Shown here piece by piece: positions 46,255 through 59,250 of a stretch of 64,000 nt of DNA. Source of the DNA: Rosa chinensis (taxonomy: Eukaryota > Streptophyta > Magnoliopsida > Rosales > Rosaceae). The stretch covers positions 64,374,397 to 64,438,396 of the forward strand of contig NC_037088.1 in the NCBI RefSeq assembly GCF_002994745.2. Direction: 5' to 3'. The stretch's first letter is position 1. Every line of letters begins with the position of its first letter. The notes below the pieces were generated by a model. The model worked only from the letters and a program-made list of their open reading frames with translations. It searched no databases and had not been told where the DNA came from. Made by a program: the position numbers and the translations under genes.

Positions 46255-47540
46255 TAGGTGGTCCTGGACCACCACCTGGCACAGCTGACATGGTGGTCTA
46301 GACTAATGGAAAAATGACACGTGTATAGCATTAGTAAGAGGAATTAAACGGTTTGTGACATTGTTAACTCCGTCTCTCCTGTAACTGATGGCAATGCATC
46401 GCAACCTTGATCGAACGTCTTGATCGAATCTGCCCCGTCGCCTTCCACCCTGGAAATCCAAAACCTCACCAGAAAAAAAAATTGAAATTTTGCCCAAAAG
46501 AAAATTTCTGATTTTTCTAAACTCAAATCCACTGATGACTGCTGAAATTCCCCGAATTCAGCTCCAGAGAGTAATCGGAATCCTTTGGAAGATTCAGCTG
46601 CTCAGAAATTGCGCCGCAGCGAAACTCGACCTCCAGTGGTCGCAATCGGAACAACGCCGAATTGAACAGAGAGAGTGTGGGGCGCGAGAGTTTGAAAAAT
46701 CCAGGGTTGGAAATGTGAGGAGGAGGAAAGCGAGAGTCTTTGGAAGATTAGAGAGAAGAAGGTTGAGAGGAAGGGGAGAGAGAGGCGCCTCTTTTTGGTT
46801 CTTCTTCTTCTTCTTCCTTGGCTCTCTCTTCCCTCTCCCTTCCAGGCTTTTGAATTTCAATTTTGGGAATATTGGACGGTAGATTTGGGGTGGGGAGATG
46901 ATCCGAAGGGGAAGAGATTGAAGAGATCTAATATCCAAATCGAAATAGGCAATAAAGGTGGCCCGATCGAGCTGATATTTTAGCAAATCAACCTTTGCTG
47001 CATTGGGAAGGGCGAATTGGGAAGAAGTGATATATGGTGCTCTAGGAATCTGTTCATTTGAGTGTGAAGGAAATCAGCGCCCCCACCCCTCTTTACAGAT
47101 AGGTTCATATTTAAATAAACTGGTATATGGATCTTTGATCTCATATAATCAAGAAAATTATTGATCAATTCGAACAAAATTAAATTATTTAATCGTGAAG
47201 TTCATGTTCATTCATAGATCTAAACTATAAACAACCTGTAAGGCTATAAAGACTATACTGAGCTATGAATTTCAAACTTCAGAAATTAATCGTTTCAATG
47301 ATTAATTGTGTTGCCCAGAGATTAATGAAAAAGAGAAAATATTGAAGAAGAAGATATTTCTACTCTTGTTTGGTTTAAACGTAGAAGAAGATGAGTAGTT
47401 TGTTGGGCAACTCTCCCAAACGACGTTATTCCTTCTGTTAGCTGATATGGTTAACATTTTAACTACAGTCCACATGTCTTAAAGTTATTGGTTTAAATCA
47501 CAATGTCAGCAGTGGCAGGTGGTGGTCCATAACCTTAGAT
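46255..47540. mobile_element. Putative old TIR element of about 1.3 kb
   Basis: Left GGACCACCACCTGGCACAGC and reverse-complemented right GGACCACCACCTGCCACTGC begin matching ends that stay similar for about 60 bp ('TGACAT.GTG', 'GACA.GTG'). No clear target duplication survives. The interior includes GC-richer DNA (46540-46800) that could be captured exon or leader sequence but gave no recognisable protein. Confidence 0.55.
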
Positions 47541-48459
47541 TCCTGTCCTTCAAAATAAGAATTAACAAACTTGATCTAAACTCAACAACACTGTACTTAA
47601 AAAGCACTGTGCATGATAAAATGCAACTAGTATTTATCGATATGTTTAATTAATCAAACAACATTTTCAATTTTTAAACAGTATTTATAACTATTGGTGC
47701 ATGCATAATATTCAACGACTTTTATCATTCTTCCCCGTGAAAAAGTGCAGGTAAATTCGGACACGGCTTCTCTACCACTGAAAGTATAGGTGAAAAAAAA
47801 AAAAAACTAAGATCAACGTTTGCAATGACTAATGCATGTCTCTGGTGCATCTCGACTCCAATACGACAGCTACTCGATTTCCAATTTGACGAAGGCAGCC
47901 CTAAAGCCTATATTTTCTGTTAAAGTAGTTTTTAAATTTCTATTGCCTTTGCCTTTTGCTCAGCACTTGATCGTTTGTAGACTTCTAGCTTGGCAGCAAC
48001 TCACTGTAATATTGCTCGTCTCGTCCGGAAAGAACACATTACGCCGGATTAATTTCTGACGCAACGCTTCGTAAGATACACGAATACAATTAAACTGAAT
48101 CTCTTAATCCTGGTTAAGTAATTCTCTTCATTCGAAAAACTAGGGTTAATTCTCAAAACAATAAAAGGTCTCTATACCTGGTTGATCTCAAAGAATACCA
48201 TTTTTTATTTTTTTTGATAAGTCAAAGAATACAAAGCCAGTCATCAAGTCTTAGTGCAATTTTACCATTTGGTATTGATCATCAGAGATAAAAGAATTAA
48301 TTTGTAAGTTTTTTAGATAGAGAAGTGAATTTCACACTCCATGTTTTCTTTTTGGATTATGTATTTTAACATCACAGTTTTACAATTCACACTATAAAAT
48401 GACAAAACTTAAGATACTAAAAAAGTAAACATGGAGTGTGGATTAACTCAAAGTTAGTG
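47541..48459. other. Intergenic, no gene seen
   Basis: AT-rich, no convincing ORF or element ends. Confidence 0.4.
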
Positions 48460-48726
48460 ACTGATGCCGTCAATGGAGCCATCAAACCCTCTGGAGACTC
48501 ATCAAGATTATGCATGATATCAGAACCCTTGCTATATTTTTCTTTAATATCACTTTTAAACATATTTTTAGGGAAGAAAAGTTTGTAGCATATGTCATTG
48601 TTAACTTAGGGCACAATCGTAATGTTAGTGCTTTATGGACTAATATGGTTCCTAGAGAAACCTCGAATGCCTTGCTATTTGACACTATAAATTGTGGTTG
48701 CCTTGGGAGCTTTCAGATTTAATTAA

Positions 48727-48905
48727 GGGTGCGGCAAATACCACCATATTATTTTCTTTATTCACCCTACATTTGATTTTTAACACCAAAAGTTTCAATA
48801 TTACCCTTAAATAAAAAAATAATTACAAGTAAATAAACAAGACAACATAAACCGCTAGTACAGATCGTATACCAATCCATATTTGCAGCATTGCACAAAT
48901 ATTAT

Positions 48906-48995
<90 letters not shown>

Positions 48996-49372
48996 CTTTT
49001 TCTTCTAATATTGTTAGTCGGTTCATCATAGAGCACATGCACTTTGTTGACCTGGGTTGGAGCTAATCAAGATGCACAAAAGGCTTGATGAAAAACAAAA
49101 TCAAAGTGAACTGAGATTGAAAGACAAAGAGAGAAAATTCGTGGATGGAAAGAAATTCCATCAAATCAAGAGCTCATTGTACGTTAAAGGCAGAGGCAGC
49201 TAGTAATTTGGGTTGCACAGCGGGAGGTGCAGTGGCCTAGTACACTGCAAATGTTCTTGAGTTTTATTTTTTGTTTTTATTTTATAAAATTTCTTAATCA
49301 CAAGGTTAGTATTGGAATATTTTTTTTATGTAGGGTGAAGAGAGTAGATGGTAGGGTGACAATAGCCGCACC
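48727..49372. mobile_element. 'GGGTGCGG' MULE-like MITE, copy A (646 bp)
   Basis: The ends GGGTGCGGCAAATACCACC and (reverse complement) GGTGCGGCTATTGTCACCCT are flanked by perfect 10-bp duplications ATTTAATTAA (48717-48726, 49373-49382). It contains a long (CT)n tract at 48908-48993. It is the same family as 60689-62234 and 62315-63273. Confidence 0.92.
48908..48993. repeat. (CT)n microsatellite, about 86 bp
   Basis: Uninterrupted CT dinucleotide repeat inside a MULE-like MITE. Likely length-polymorphic. Confidence 0.97.
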
Positions 49373-49420
49373 ATTTAATTAATAGTCTTTTTGTATAAAA
49401 AATAATAATAATGAAGTGTG

Positions 49421-51717
49421 AATTGTAAAATAAGAAGTATGAATTTCAATTCCCTCTAAATGTTGTTATAAAACTTGGCCATTTTTTATAATATAATACT
49501 TGAAAAATGCTTTTCAAGGAATTTCTAGCCGTCTATAGAAAATCTGAGTTTTTGACTATTGTCATCATCAAGTAATCGAAAAGTAAAAGAACGATTATGA
49601 CTAATGTGATTCTTTAATTCAAGTTGACAAGCTCTAAATATAAAGGTCTAATATTGAGTATGAGAATTGACAATTGTCAGTGAGTGCGGCTCCTTGTGGC
49701 TTAAACAAAGAAAAACTATCATACTTTTAGAGTTTTAGTCAAGGGGCACCAAATAAAAAAAAGTAAATAAGTTTTAAAAATCCAACACAGTGAATTCCAA
49801 AGTCCAAACTATACAAACTGCCTCGTTGATGTTGTTGACTTGCGAGTTGAGAAAGATAGTGATATATTAAGTGTCAAAAAGTAGACAATTAGTAAGTTTT
49901 CTACGTCATTATATAAGAAAAGAAGTTGACATTTCTACTCAATCTATCAAGCAATTGACGACATTAGATTGAAAATTTTCGTTTGATGACGTGTTCATAT
50001 GCCCACAAAGAAGAATTAATTGAGTAATTTGCTATACGATCTTTTTAATTCTCTATAGTACATGAATACACTATTCACAATTAAACTTTTTTTTTTGGTT
50101 ACACTATTCACAATTAAACTTTGTTGACCTTTTCATAAAAGAAGAAGGTGATTTTACATCTGCAAAAGTACTTTGTCGTGCCATATAAAAATTCACAATC
50201 ATTGATAAGAAAACATTGTTTTTACTTATGTAAAAGTTATTTCCCCCAACTTTTGCCTTATATATAATATGCATCTGTTGATTTAAAGAGCGCATCGTCA
50301 ATGTAGACTTCACAAATTAATAAGAGACAGGACGGGCATGCCGTGTAAGATTTAGGTTTCTGAATTCTTAGAAAAGTACGTATATGTGTGATTCTGTATT
50401 ACATGACGATTTACGAAGAAAAAACAGATAGATGTTATTTTTCTTACTTTGTTTTTCATTATAATCTATTTGCAATTGATGGAGGAATAAAGTGCTCTCT
50501 CGTAGCTCCAGCCTCCAGGCCTCCAGCCCAGTAACTAACATTTATAGATCGGTCGGTTGGCAGTTGATGCACAGACAGCTAGCGACCCAAAGTGTGTTGA
50601 TTTGCAATTTCCGGATATATTTTGTAAAAAAACTTAGTTGTCAATACAGTGAATTGAGTTCTTATAATCAATTGAGCAAGTAGTTTTGATTGAAAACGTG
50701 TTCTTTTTTTTTTTAAAAAAAAAAAAAATTCAACGTTCCCTTGTTGGCATATGCAACACACAGGAAGGAGCATGCAGAATAGACAGTTTGGTAAAAATAA
50801 AGATACAAAAGCCCTCTGCATGCACTAATTAGTTAATATCGTTTAATTAAGTTAATAAATTAGTCATCTGTGTTTGTATCTCATATAAAGCCGTGGCGAA
50901 TAATCAACATCATGATTTCCTAATGTTGAAAGCGGACCAACAATAAAAAATTTGACAAAAAGAATGAAAAGTAATATTTGAATCTTGACCAAATAAACCA
51001 ATTGCCACAAAGGATGGAGTTTTCATGGCAGAATTAGCCTAATTAATTAATTAATATTGAAGACATCTTTGATTTTACCAAGTCTATATAGAGTACCCAA
51101 ACCTACAAAAACATCAAGTTTCTCAAAAAAAAAAAAAAGAAGAAGAAGAAGAAGATGCTTTCATATTAACTAACCTAATTCTGACACACACACACATATA
51201 GACATGCACACACTTGCTAATTGCTATTTGGTTAAGCTTTAAAGGTTTCAACTTCTTATTCAAATTGCAGGCAGACAGAGTTTAAAGCTAAATGTTTCAA
51301 CTTTCAACCATGGTTTGCCTTGTATTAATAGAAATTATATAATTGGAAAATTCTAGAATGGAACTTTCATGAGAATGTAGAATGTGCAGTGCAAGTCCAT
51401 TACATATATATGTCTATATTTATAGTCTTTTGATTATGTATAATTACGTATGTATGTACATAGTTATTAAACAAATTATGATGATTAGCAAAGAACATTA
51501 ATAAAGGAAATCATCATTTTGGATGGAAAAATTACGTACTTTTTCTTTTGTTTGGGCGGAACATCTTGTATTTTTTAACTAAGGTAGTGTACTCGTCACT
51601 CGTCTGTGTCACTGAATGTGTGATGTCAAAGAATTTATCATTGCATCAAGATGTACACAATGATTCTATCTCTATGAAAGAGATGTTATCTTATTTGCTA
51701 ACAAATTGTTAAGGATA
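49421..51717. other. Intergenic, no gene seen
   Basis: AT-rich with short A-, T- and GAA-runs. No recognisable gene or element ends. Confidence 0.45.
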
Positions 51718-51726
51718 TTAATTTAA

Positions 51727-52122
51727 GGATTAAATTTTGCTTACTACCTTATACTTTTAAGTGTTCATCAGTTCAGTCCCTGCATTTCTAATTTAATCAT
51801 AAAAGTCCTTGCACTCTCCAATTTCATCAAATTAATCCAATCCGTCACTATTCCGTCAATTTTAGCTGTTAAAATGCTGATGTAGGACATTCTCACAGAG
51901 AAAATTCTCAAACTACCCATCGGTAGGCAGTTCGCCGATGCGTTAGTGTTATGAATGCAGATGAGTAGTTTGAAAATTTTGCCCGAAAATTGACAAAGTG
52001 GTGACGGATTGGATTGATTTGATGAAATTAGATAGTGTAAAGACTTTTCTGATTAAATTATAAGTGCACGGACTGAATTGAAGAACCCTTGAAGCTACAA
52101 GGTAGTAAGCAGAATTTAGTCC
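51727..52122. mobile_element. Foldback MITE, MULE-type, 396 bp
   Basis: The ends GGATTAAATTTTGCTTACTA and (reverse complement) GGACTAAATTCTGCTTACTA start inverted repeats that pair for about 130 bp on each side. Perfect 9-bp duplications TTAATTTAA flank it (51718-51726, 52123-52131). The terminal GGATTAAAT is shared with the Pack-MULE at 18670. Confidence 0.93.
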
Positions 52123-52357
52123 TTAATTTAAAGATATTGAATTGTTTATCTTCAAAGTTTAAATAAAGAATGATGATTAATCACCACCAATCATTAGTGA
52201 TCCATTGATCTGTGATGAGATATTGATGAGGAGATACCAGCCAGCTGGATATTAAACATGACCAAGAAGTAATCACCATACTTACTAGAGTAGTAGAGTA
52301 GTAGAGTTTGTTAAGGCTCCTCGGGCGGAACAGTGTTGAGGACCGCGGGGATCCCCC

Positions 52358-52358
<1 letters not shown>

Positions 52359-52396
<38 letters not shown>
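52359..52396. repeat. 38-nt poly-C run
   Basis: An uninterrupted C run preceded by a small GC-rich patch (52317-52357, 'CTCGGGCGG', 'GACCGCGGGGATC'). Such runs are prone to assembly error. Confidence 0.9.
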
Positions 52397-52399
<3 letters not shown>

Positions 52400-53807
52400 T
52401 TCTAGTAGATCAGTTAGAAGTCATGCATGTAATAGGTAAATAGGGCATATAAAACATTTAATTTCCATTGATCCGCTCAAAAAAAAAAAACATCACGCTT
52501 AGCCCACTCACAATGAATTTCATAGACGTTGGCTGGTTGGCCCCCATGAGTCTAATAGAAAGAAATATAGCAAACTAACCTGGTTGGTTATTTTCTTCAA
52601 TAATATTATGAGTGAAATATATTTGGTTTTTAGTTTGTGTAAATGAGAAGGGTTAGAATGAAAACTTTATTGATTTGAAAATGAAAAAAGTATAGTTTTC
52701 AGGTTTTCAATAACAATAGTACCTTGCGCCAAAAAAAAAAAATACTAAAGTAGATGACTCGATGTTATATGTTTAAACTTATTTTTTACGTCGTGACCTC
52801 TCCTAAATAATAAATCCTAGTTCCGCCCTATACCACACCTCACAAAACTCTTTAATTAAGCTAGTAACTAGAATTGCATATATGCACGTCCGGCTTAAGG
52901 TGCTTAAAGGTTTAATTAAGTGACCCTTATTTTGTGATAGTGGTTATTAGTGCATTAATTAAGACATTATGCTAAACTACACGGTCATCGTTAATACGGT
53001 GGTTAACAAAGCCACAATCTATTTCAGCAATTGCAATCATATAAGGGCATCTCCAACCCTTTAGTCAAAAACCGAAGTCATTTGGAAAATTTGACACCCC
53101 TAGTGTCATTACTATTCATTCATATTTTGCATCGCCAACTCCCTTTAGTCAAAAGTCATAGCTATTTCATAATTTTAATTATTTAACTACAATATGAATT
53201 TATATATCATACATAATAATCTTATATAATATATTGTTGTTTAATTTTTTTTTATAAAATTTTATTTTATGTTTTCAAGTTTTTCTCACTTAAAACTACA
53301 TTACTTTATTATTAGCCGTTAAATTTAATTCTTCGCATTTTTTTGACTGTCAGATTAGAAATTAAGTAATTATATATTTATTTTTTAATTTTTTGTATCA
53401 ATTAATCTTGGCATTCCATTTTGAATCGAATTTATAAGGAGTGAATCAGAGCCGCTCATTTTGAATAGTGAAGGGTGGGGCCCAGCCTTCTTCCCCTAAG
53501 CCATTTTGGCTTTCTACCTTCATTCCTTGGTCATTTTGACTCAATGTATGACTCAAAAGCCATTTTAACACCTTTTTAATTTGGATGGAGATGGTGAAAA
53601 AAAACCCCTTAGTCATTTTGGCTTTTGACTCCATGTAATGGCTGCTAAATTGCTATGTCAAAATTTTTACGGCACTTCTATTTAAAGGGATACTTTTTCT
53701 TTTTTATTAAGATTGAAGATAGAAGAGCAACAATCTCCGTCTCTCCTTTATTTCAAAAGAAAGAAAAAGAAACACATTGGGGGGGGGGGGACGTAAAGGG
53801 ATACTTA
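52397..53807. other. Intergenic with probable MITE remnant
   Basis: From about 53045 ('GGGCATCTCCAACCC') to about 53600 ('GGATGGAGATGG') the sequence repeats 'AGTCAAAA.TCAT' and 'GCCATTTTGGCTTT' motifs and looks like a decayed MITE. The boundaries are uncertain. A 12-nt G run lies at 53779-53790. Confidence 0.45.
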
Positions 53808-53816
53808 ATAATGAAG

Positions 53817-53994
53817 GGGAGGGATTCTTCTGTCCCCAAAAACCCTGTGCCAACCCTGTCTCCACACTCTGATTGGCTTAGAATGATTAAACAATGAAAG
53901 AAAAATTAAGATAAGGATTTTTTAATCATTCTAAGCCAATCAAAATGTGGAGACAGGGTTGGCACATGGCTTTTGGGACAGAAGATTTCCTTCC
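53817..53994. mobile_element. Foldback MITE, 178 bp, 9-bp target duplication
   Basis: Almost the whole element is an inverted repeat. 'TTCTTCTGTCCCCAAAAACC' and 'CAACCCTGTCTCCACA.T.TG' on the left pair with the right half, leaving only a short A-rich loop near 53895-53915. Perfect duplications ATAATGAAG flank it (53808-53816, 53995-54003). Confidence 0.95.
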
Positions 53995-54003
53995 ATAATG
54001 AAG

Positions 54004-55934
54004 TGGAGATTACACAATAAAACAATAATGCTAATTTAACACCACATGTTTATTTTCATTCGTGTACACACACATATATATATGCTTCCTGCTTCCAATG
54101 CAACATCAAAACCTGCGTCTACAAAATTAGTATTTCTAACACTTACATATGTAACTCTAAAGTTTGATTTTAAACTACTCGATCATTAGGCCTCCCGTGC
54201 GCTCTTCTATTTTCTTGAAACTCAATGAAACATAAAACATCTCAATACAAACTTAAAGGGGTGTGATTATGGACATGTATTTTGAAGGCATGCATTGACC
54301 CTAGCCTTTACCGTATCCCAGATTAAGCTGCAAGGAATATTTTAGATCACGAAACTCTCCTGCATGGCCGGGTAGCGCCATTAGAGATAAGAGAGAGGGT
54401 CGTAGTTGACTCGTTAAAATTTGGCTCTATGTAAGAAATAATGATACTTATATATATATATATATATTTTGAGGGTAGGTTAAATTTGCAGAGTTGATTA
54501 ATAACATTAAGAGCAATTCAAACCTGACCCGTCGACCGTTATGGCTATACATCGAGTCTGGTCCTGTGGAATCTTCCATCGATATGTAGTATGAGTTCTA
54601 ACAAAGAAATGCAAAGAAACTTTGATAAGCATACCTTTCCTTTGTCAAGCCCTGGACTTGGGGGTTACTCCATAGTCCATACATTGAGGGTCGATCAATG
54701 AGCATGTAAATTTACATTTGTACACACTTAATCTGGATAAAATTCTTCATGTGAAACTTCTATATGCTTCAAATCCATACAACTTTCAGAAAGAAAAAGA
54801 AAAAGTCTATGCAACTTTAGGTAGGGAAAGCCAGCTCCTTCGTCAACTTTTCATGCAGTGGTTAAGATTTCTGATTATATTTTAAGTCAAAGCAGCTGCC
54901 TTAAACGAAGAGATGGTCCTTTTTTTTTTTTCGTATTATTTATTTTATCAAAACGAAGGATGTATGCATTATTAATTTCTTATATGCATATATTGTTTTA
55001 GAAACTATAATTTTAAGAAAGTTAATGTATTTATATTTATTTAAGCATTTTGATTATGTGACGGACGATAATCAATTTCATACCTGTAGTGATTAAATTG
55101 AGATATTTATACTAAATCATGAAATTCTCTACTTTTGGATCTAGATTCACAAGGATTGAGTATTTCATTTGTATTCACATACACATAACTGGCTGAGATT
55201 TCCGAAATTAGCTAGGGATGATAAATACACCATGTATTGTTGTAGTATGCATGAGGGGATATGTAGGACGCAATACCGGTACTCAGTTCATATGATTCTG
55301 CTAGTCAATCTGAACCTCTTAACTACCAAACAAGATGAATCTATTTAACTCCATATATAAAACATAAATCCATTTGTTGTGAATCAACTACTGAATGGCA
55401 GAATTCTAGAAATTGATTTTCAAGTTCCTCGATTTGTACGTGGGTGTTGACTCTCCTCCGTCCAACACTCCAACCGCTCTACGGACAGTGGGTCCATCGA
55501 GGTCCACACCTCCACCGGCAAGTAGGCTACTGTATATTTCTCAGCTGCAATGATTTCTTATCTGATCTAAACAGTGGTCGGAGATAGAGCAGCCGCAAAT
55601 TGATGATTCATCAGTGACAAAACTGGGAAGAAAAAGTAATTATTATAGCAATGGTTTCAAATTGTTGAAAGTCCCTATTCAATTCAAAAGCCGAGGCGCA
55701 CCACTAACTAATTAAAGGAAGCCACGTCATTAGAAGTCTTGGTCAAACTGCGGACAAGTTGGTAATCAGTCTTCAACATTCTTCACCGTGTGTTTTCTCC
55801 CCCTCCTACTACCCGACCTTTTCTATAAATACTCGTTTAATTCTATTCTTGTACTCACAAACACATACGCAGCTGAAGCCTGGGTTCTCTCACTTCTTCT
55901 AATTAGTGCGTACGTGTTGAAATATTAGAAAGAT
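54004..55934. other. Intergenic, P450 promoter side
   Basis: No gene seen. The TATAAATA at 55822-55829 lies about 110 bp before the P450 start codon and is its likely TATA box. Confidence 0.5.
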
Positions 55935-58415
55935 ATGGAGTTCATCGGGTTCTTAACAATGGCAGTCTTCATCGTCGTCGTTCTGTACTTACTCTGCAGA
56001 TTGTTACTTTCTTGCTGGGTTTTTCCTGTCCTGACTTACAGGAAGCTTAAGAAAAATGGGTTAACTGGTCCGACTCCTAGTTTTCCTTTGGGAAATCTTA
56101 GCGAGATGAAGAAGAAGACTAGCCAAAGCTCTACTTCTTCTTCATTTGGGCCATCTTCAAATAGTATAACCCATGACATACACTCAACTCTCTTTCCCTA
56201 CTTTGCTCGCTGGCAGAAAGCCTACGGTAAAAACTGACCTTAGAATTTTTTTTACCTCCATATATAAACTTAATCAATAGATTATGTGTTCTCTAAAATT
56301 CATTTCATGCATGCTTAAATGTAAGAATGTACTTATGCAGCACATATATAGTTGTTACATGTTAATTAATATGTGTTTGTTATCGTGGTGCAGGAAAAAT
56401 GTTCGTTTACTGGTTGGGCACAGAGCCATTCCTATACGTAGCAGATGCAGCCTTACTGAAAAAATTGTCTTCGGAGGTCACCGCAAAGAATTGGGGCAAA
56501 CCGGCTGTGTTTAGACGCGATAGAGCTCCCATGTTTGGTAATGGCCTTGTCATGTCCGAAGGGGATGATTGGGTCCGTCACCGCCATGTTATCACTCCAG
56601 CATTTAATCCTACTAACTTGAAGGTACTTATATCTCTTTCTAGACTTAATGAAGCTTTTTTGATTGAGTTATACAACAATTTAGTTAAAGCATGATAATT
56701 GCTCCAAAGTACGTACATAGAAAATGTGCAAGGTTTCTTTTTTATGTAATGCCTAGCTCAATTATATTCTATACGACTATGTACAGGCAATGGCTAGTTT
56801 GATGGTGGAGACCGCAACAACAATGCTAGACAACTGGGCTACTCAGATCAACACTTCCGGCATCCAAGAAATTGACGTTGAGGATTCAATCACGGCAACA
56901 GCTGGGGAGATCATCGCCAAGACGAGCTTCGGTATTAGTCACCACAGTGGTAGCCTAGTGTTCGAAAAATTAAGAGCACTACAAATGACCCTCTTCAAGA
57001 CGACCCGTTTTGTGGGAGTTCCTTTTGGCAAATTCATATATCCCATGAAAACCCTCGAGGCAGGAAGACTCGGGGAAGAAATCAACCAGCTCTTTTTATC
57101 GATCATCGCTGCACGAAAGAAATCGATTAGATCAGAATCCCCGCAACACGACCTTCTCGGGATGCTACTCAAAGAGAGCGATAAACCGGGCAACTTCTCG
57201 AAGTCTCTGACCACACAGGAACTGGTGGACGAGTGCAAGACATTTTTCTTCGGCGGTCACGAGACAACGGCATTGGCGATCACATGGACGATGCTACTTC
57301 TAGCTACCCATACAGATTGGCAAGAACAATTGAGGGCAGAGATTAAGGAAGTTGTGGGAGATAAAGAAATTGATGTCAATAACCTTGCTGGACTAAAGAA
57401 GGTAATAACTCGATGCAACCACGTTGGATCATATCATGCATGTGTTTGTGTTATAAACTTATACTGGTATGGTGCTACTTATCTTCTATATAGATAAAGT
57501 CTATAGTGTCTAGCTATCACAATAAAATGGAGAAGAAAGCACATGTGGATCCATGGCCGTGCATGGTCTTCACGTGTCTTTTGTTTAGGGTTTAGTTAAT
57601 TAGTTGCATGGTCTCCATGGTTCATGGTTGAAACGAATTCAATTAGTTAAATTAAGTAGTTGCATGTAAATGGAGGCCGTCAAACAATGGGTACGTGTTT
57701 ATGAACAGGCCCTTTCAACTTTGGTCATGTCCCTATCGAATTTTATTTGGTCATGTCCTATTCTCCAGCTCGGGTTTGGTCAATGGTCAAACAACAGTGG
57801 TAAAATATTAGGCGCGTTCCCATACATTAGTCATGTTAATTAATTTATTAGGCTTCTAATTCCTGAAGGAATAACATGTCAGCGTCACAAACAATAACAA
57901 AGTAGCACTTTTTAGATGCCACTGGGAAGTTTCTTAATCTGATTAGAAAGACCTTGTTTCTATATTAGTATGTTAAGCTGTTGTTAATTAATATTATGTT
58001 TTGCTTAATGCAGATGGGATGGGTGATGAATGAGGTTCTCCGATTATACCCTTCAGCACCAAATGCGCAGAGGCAAGCAAAAGATGACATTCAAGTGAGT
58101 GAAGACCTAACAATCCCTAAAGGAACCAACATGTGGATCGACACTGTGGGTATGCACCATGACCCTGAGCTATGGGGTGAGGATGTGCACGAGTTCAAGC
58201 CGGAGAGGTTCAAGATGGGTTACTTGCCATTCGGGTTTGGAGGAAGGATGTGCATTGGTAGGAACTTGACCTTTTTGGAGTACAAGATTGTGCTGACCCT
58301 AATTCTGTCTAGGTTTTCTTTTACTGTTTCCCCGACTTATACTCATGCTCCTTCTATTGCGCTCTCTCTGAGGCCTTGCAATGGCTTGCCTCTAGTTCTC
58401 CAGCCCCTTAACTAG
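55935..58415 (+). CDS. CYP72-clan cytochrome P450, intact open frame
   Basis: Haem-thiolate monooxygenase of the ER membrane. Exons 55935-56226, 56394-56623, 56787-57401 and 58014-58415 have consistent phases and GT-AG sites, giving 512 residues. Residues about 5-30 form the membrane anchor, followed by the hinge GPTPSFPLGN. Key motifs are intact: I-helix GGHETT, K-helix EVLR, FKPERF and haem loop FGFGGRMCIG with its Cys ligand. Compared with both pseudogene sisters it lacks 10 residues between PERF and the haem loop, an in-frame 30-bp loss. Style ('HDIHSTLFP.FARW', 'DECKTFFFGGHETT') places it in the CYP72 clan, near the hormone-modifying CYP714/CYP735/CYP709 types. The substrate is not predictable from this. 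A TATA box lies about 110 bp upstream. Confidence 0.92.
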
Positions 58416-58719
58416 CTACAATGACAGATGTCAGCAATTCAAGTCCGCTTATCTCTAACTAGTGAACTTAGCGGATACTAAGAAGTTAGCTAGCTGGGCC
58501 CTGAACTATGTGCCTTGGCACATATTTCAGGGATGTAATGTGTATCGCTTCTGTTGTGTATTAGGACTGTAAAGGGCATATTTCTGGGCTACAAAGTAAA
58601 AGCCTAGAGGGGCTTTTAATTTTTCCTAGTTGCTTAATAATATTCGTTAATTTATTATTAATAAAATTCACTTGTTAATCGATGAATCTTAGTACTATAC
58701 TATTCATACCTTCTTCGGA
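58416..58719. other. 3' flank of the intact P450
   Basis: Likely 3' untranslated sequence followed by AT-rich spacer. Nothing else seen. Confidence 0.4.
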
Positions 58720-59250
58720 AAAGGTTTCAATGGCGATGTTTATCGTAAATTACTTTTTCGATTGGTGCCGGCTCTTTACCCGTTGAGGGGAGAGTTGTGC
58801 ACTGCCGAGATGGCTTCGGCGGCAAATCTCTTAGGAGTGAGAAGCGTTCCCTCCAATTGGCGGTGTGGCCGTGTGGAGTACCTGCATCCGTCAAATCTCT
58901 CATCTCATGAATCTGATCTTCGATCTACTTTAGGCTGGTGGTGGGTAGAAGGTTTGTCCTCTGTTTTGGAAGCGATGGATCCTCGTTCTGCCTTAGCACA
59001 TCTCTCGGGTTTTTTAGGGTTAAGGATAACCTACATCAGTTTGTAGTTTTGTTTTTTTTTTTAATTCCAAGAAGTGAGCTTCAACTTTGTAACCAAACAA
59101 CCATTCTGACAACTTATGGTTCGCTCTATCTTTTATTTTTAGGTTAACGTTCTTACGTTAAGTTTTAGATGTTCATGATGCCCTTATTAATAATTGTAAC
59201 CACCGTCTATGAGTTCAGTGTAAGATATGTTTTAGTCAAAAAAAAAAAAA
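58720..59250 (+). mobile_element. Probable retro-inserted sequence with poly(A)
   Basis: A moderately GC-rich block, unlike its surroundings, ends in a 12-A run (59239-59250) after an AT-rich 3' part. No introns, no recognisable protein and no clear target duplication. It could be a SINE, a LINE 5'-leader piece or a processed transcript. Confidence 0.5.

Larger units (their letters stand above)
48460..49420 (+). mobile_element. LINE RNase H tail split by a MULE-like insertion
   Basis: The frame at 48510-48722 reads 'VAYVIVNLGHNRNVSALW' and 'NALLFDTINCGCLGSFQI', the same LINE RNase H end as at 34960-35390. It stops at 48726, where the element 48727-49372 is inserted. The LINE 3' flank ('TAGTCTTTTTG') resumes at 49383 and matches the corresponding stretch at 35060. 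Confidence 0.82.

Noticed and set aside
46594..46986. 130-codon minus-strand frame inside the TIR element
   Set aside because: Pro/Lys-rich and poly-Lys from a CTT run; reads like antisense of leader DNA.
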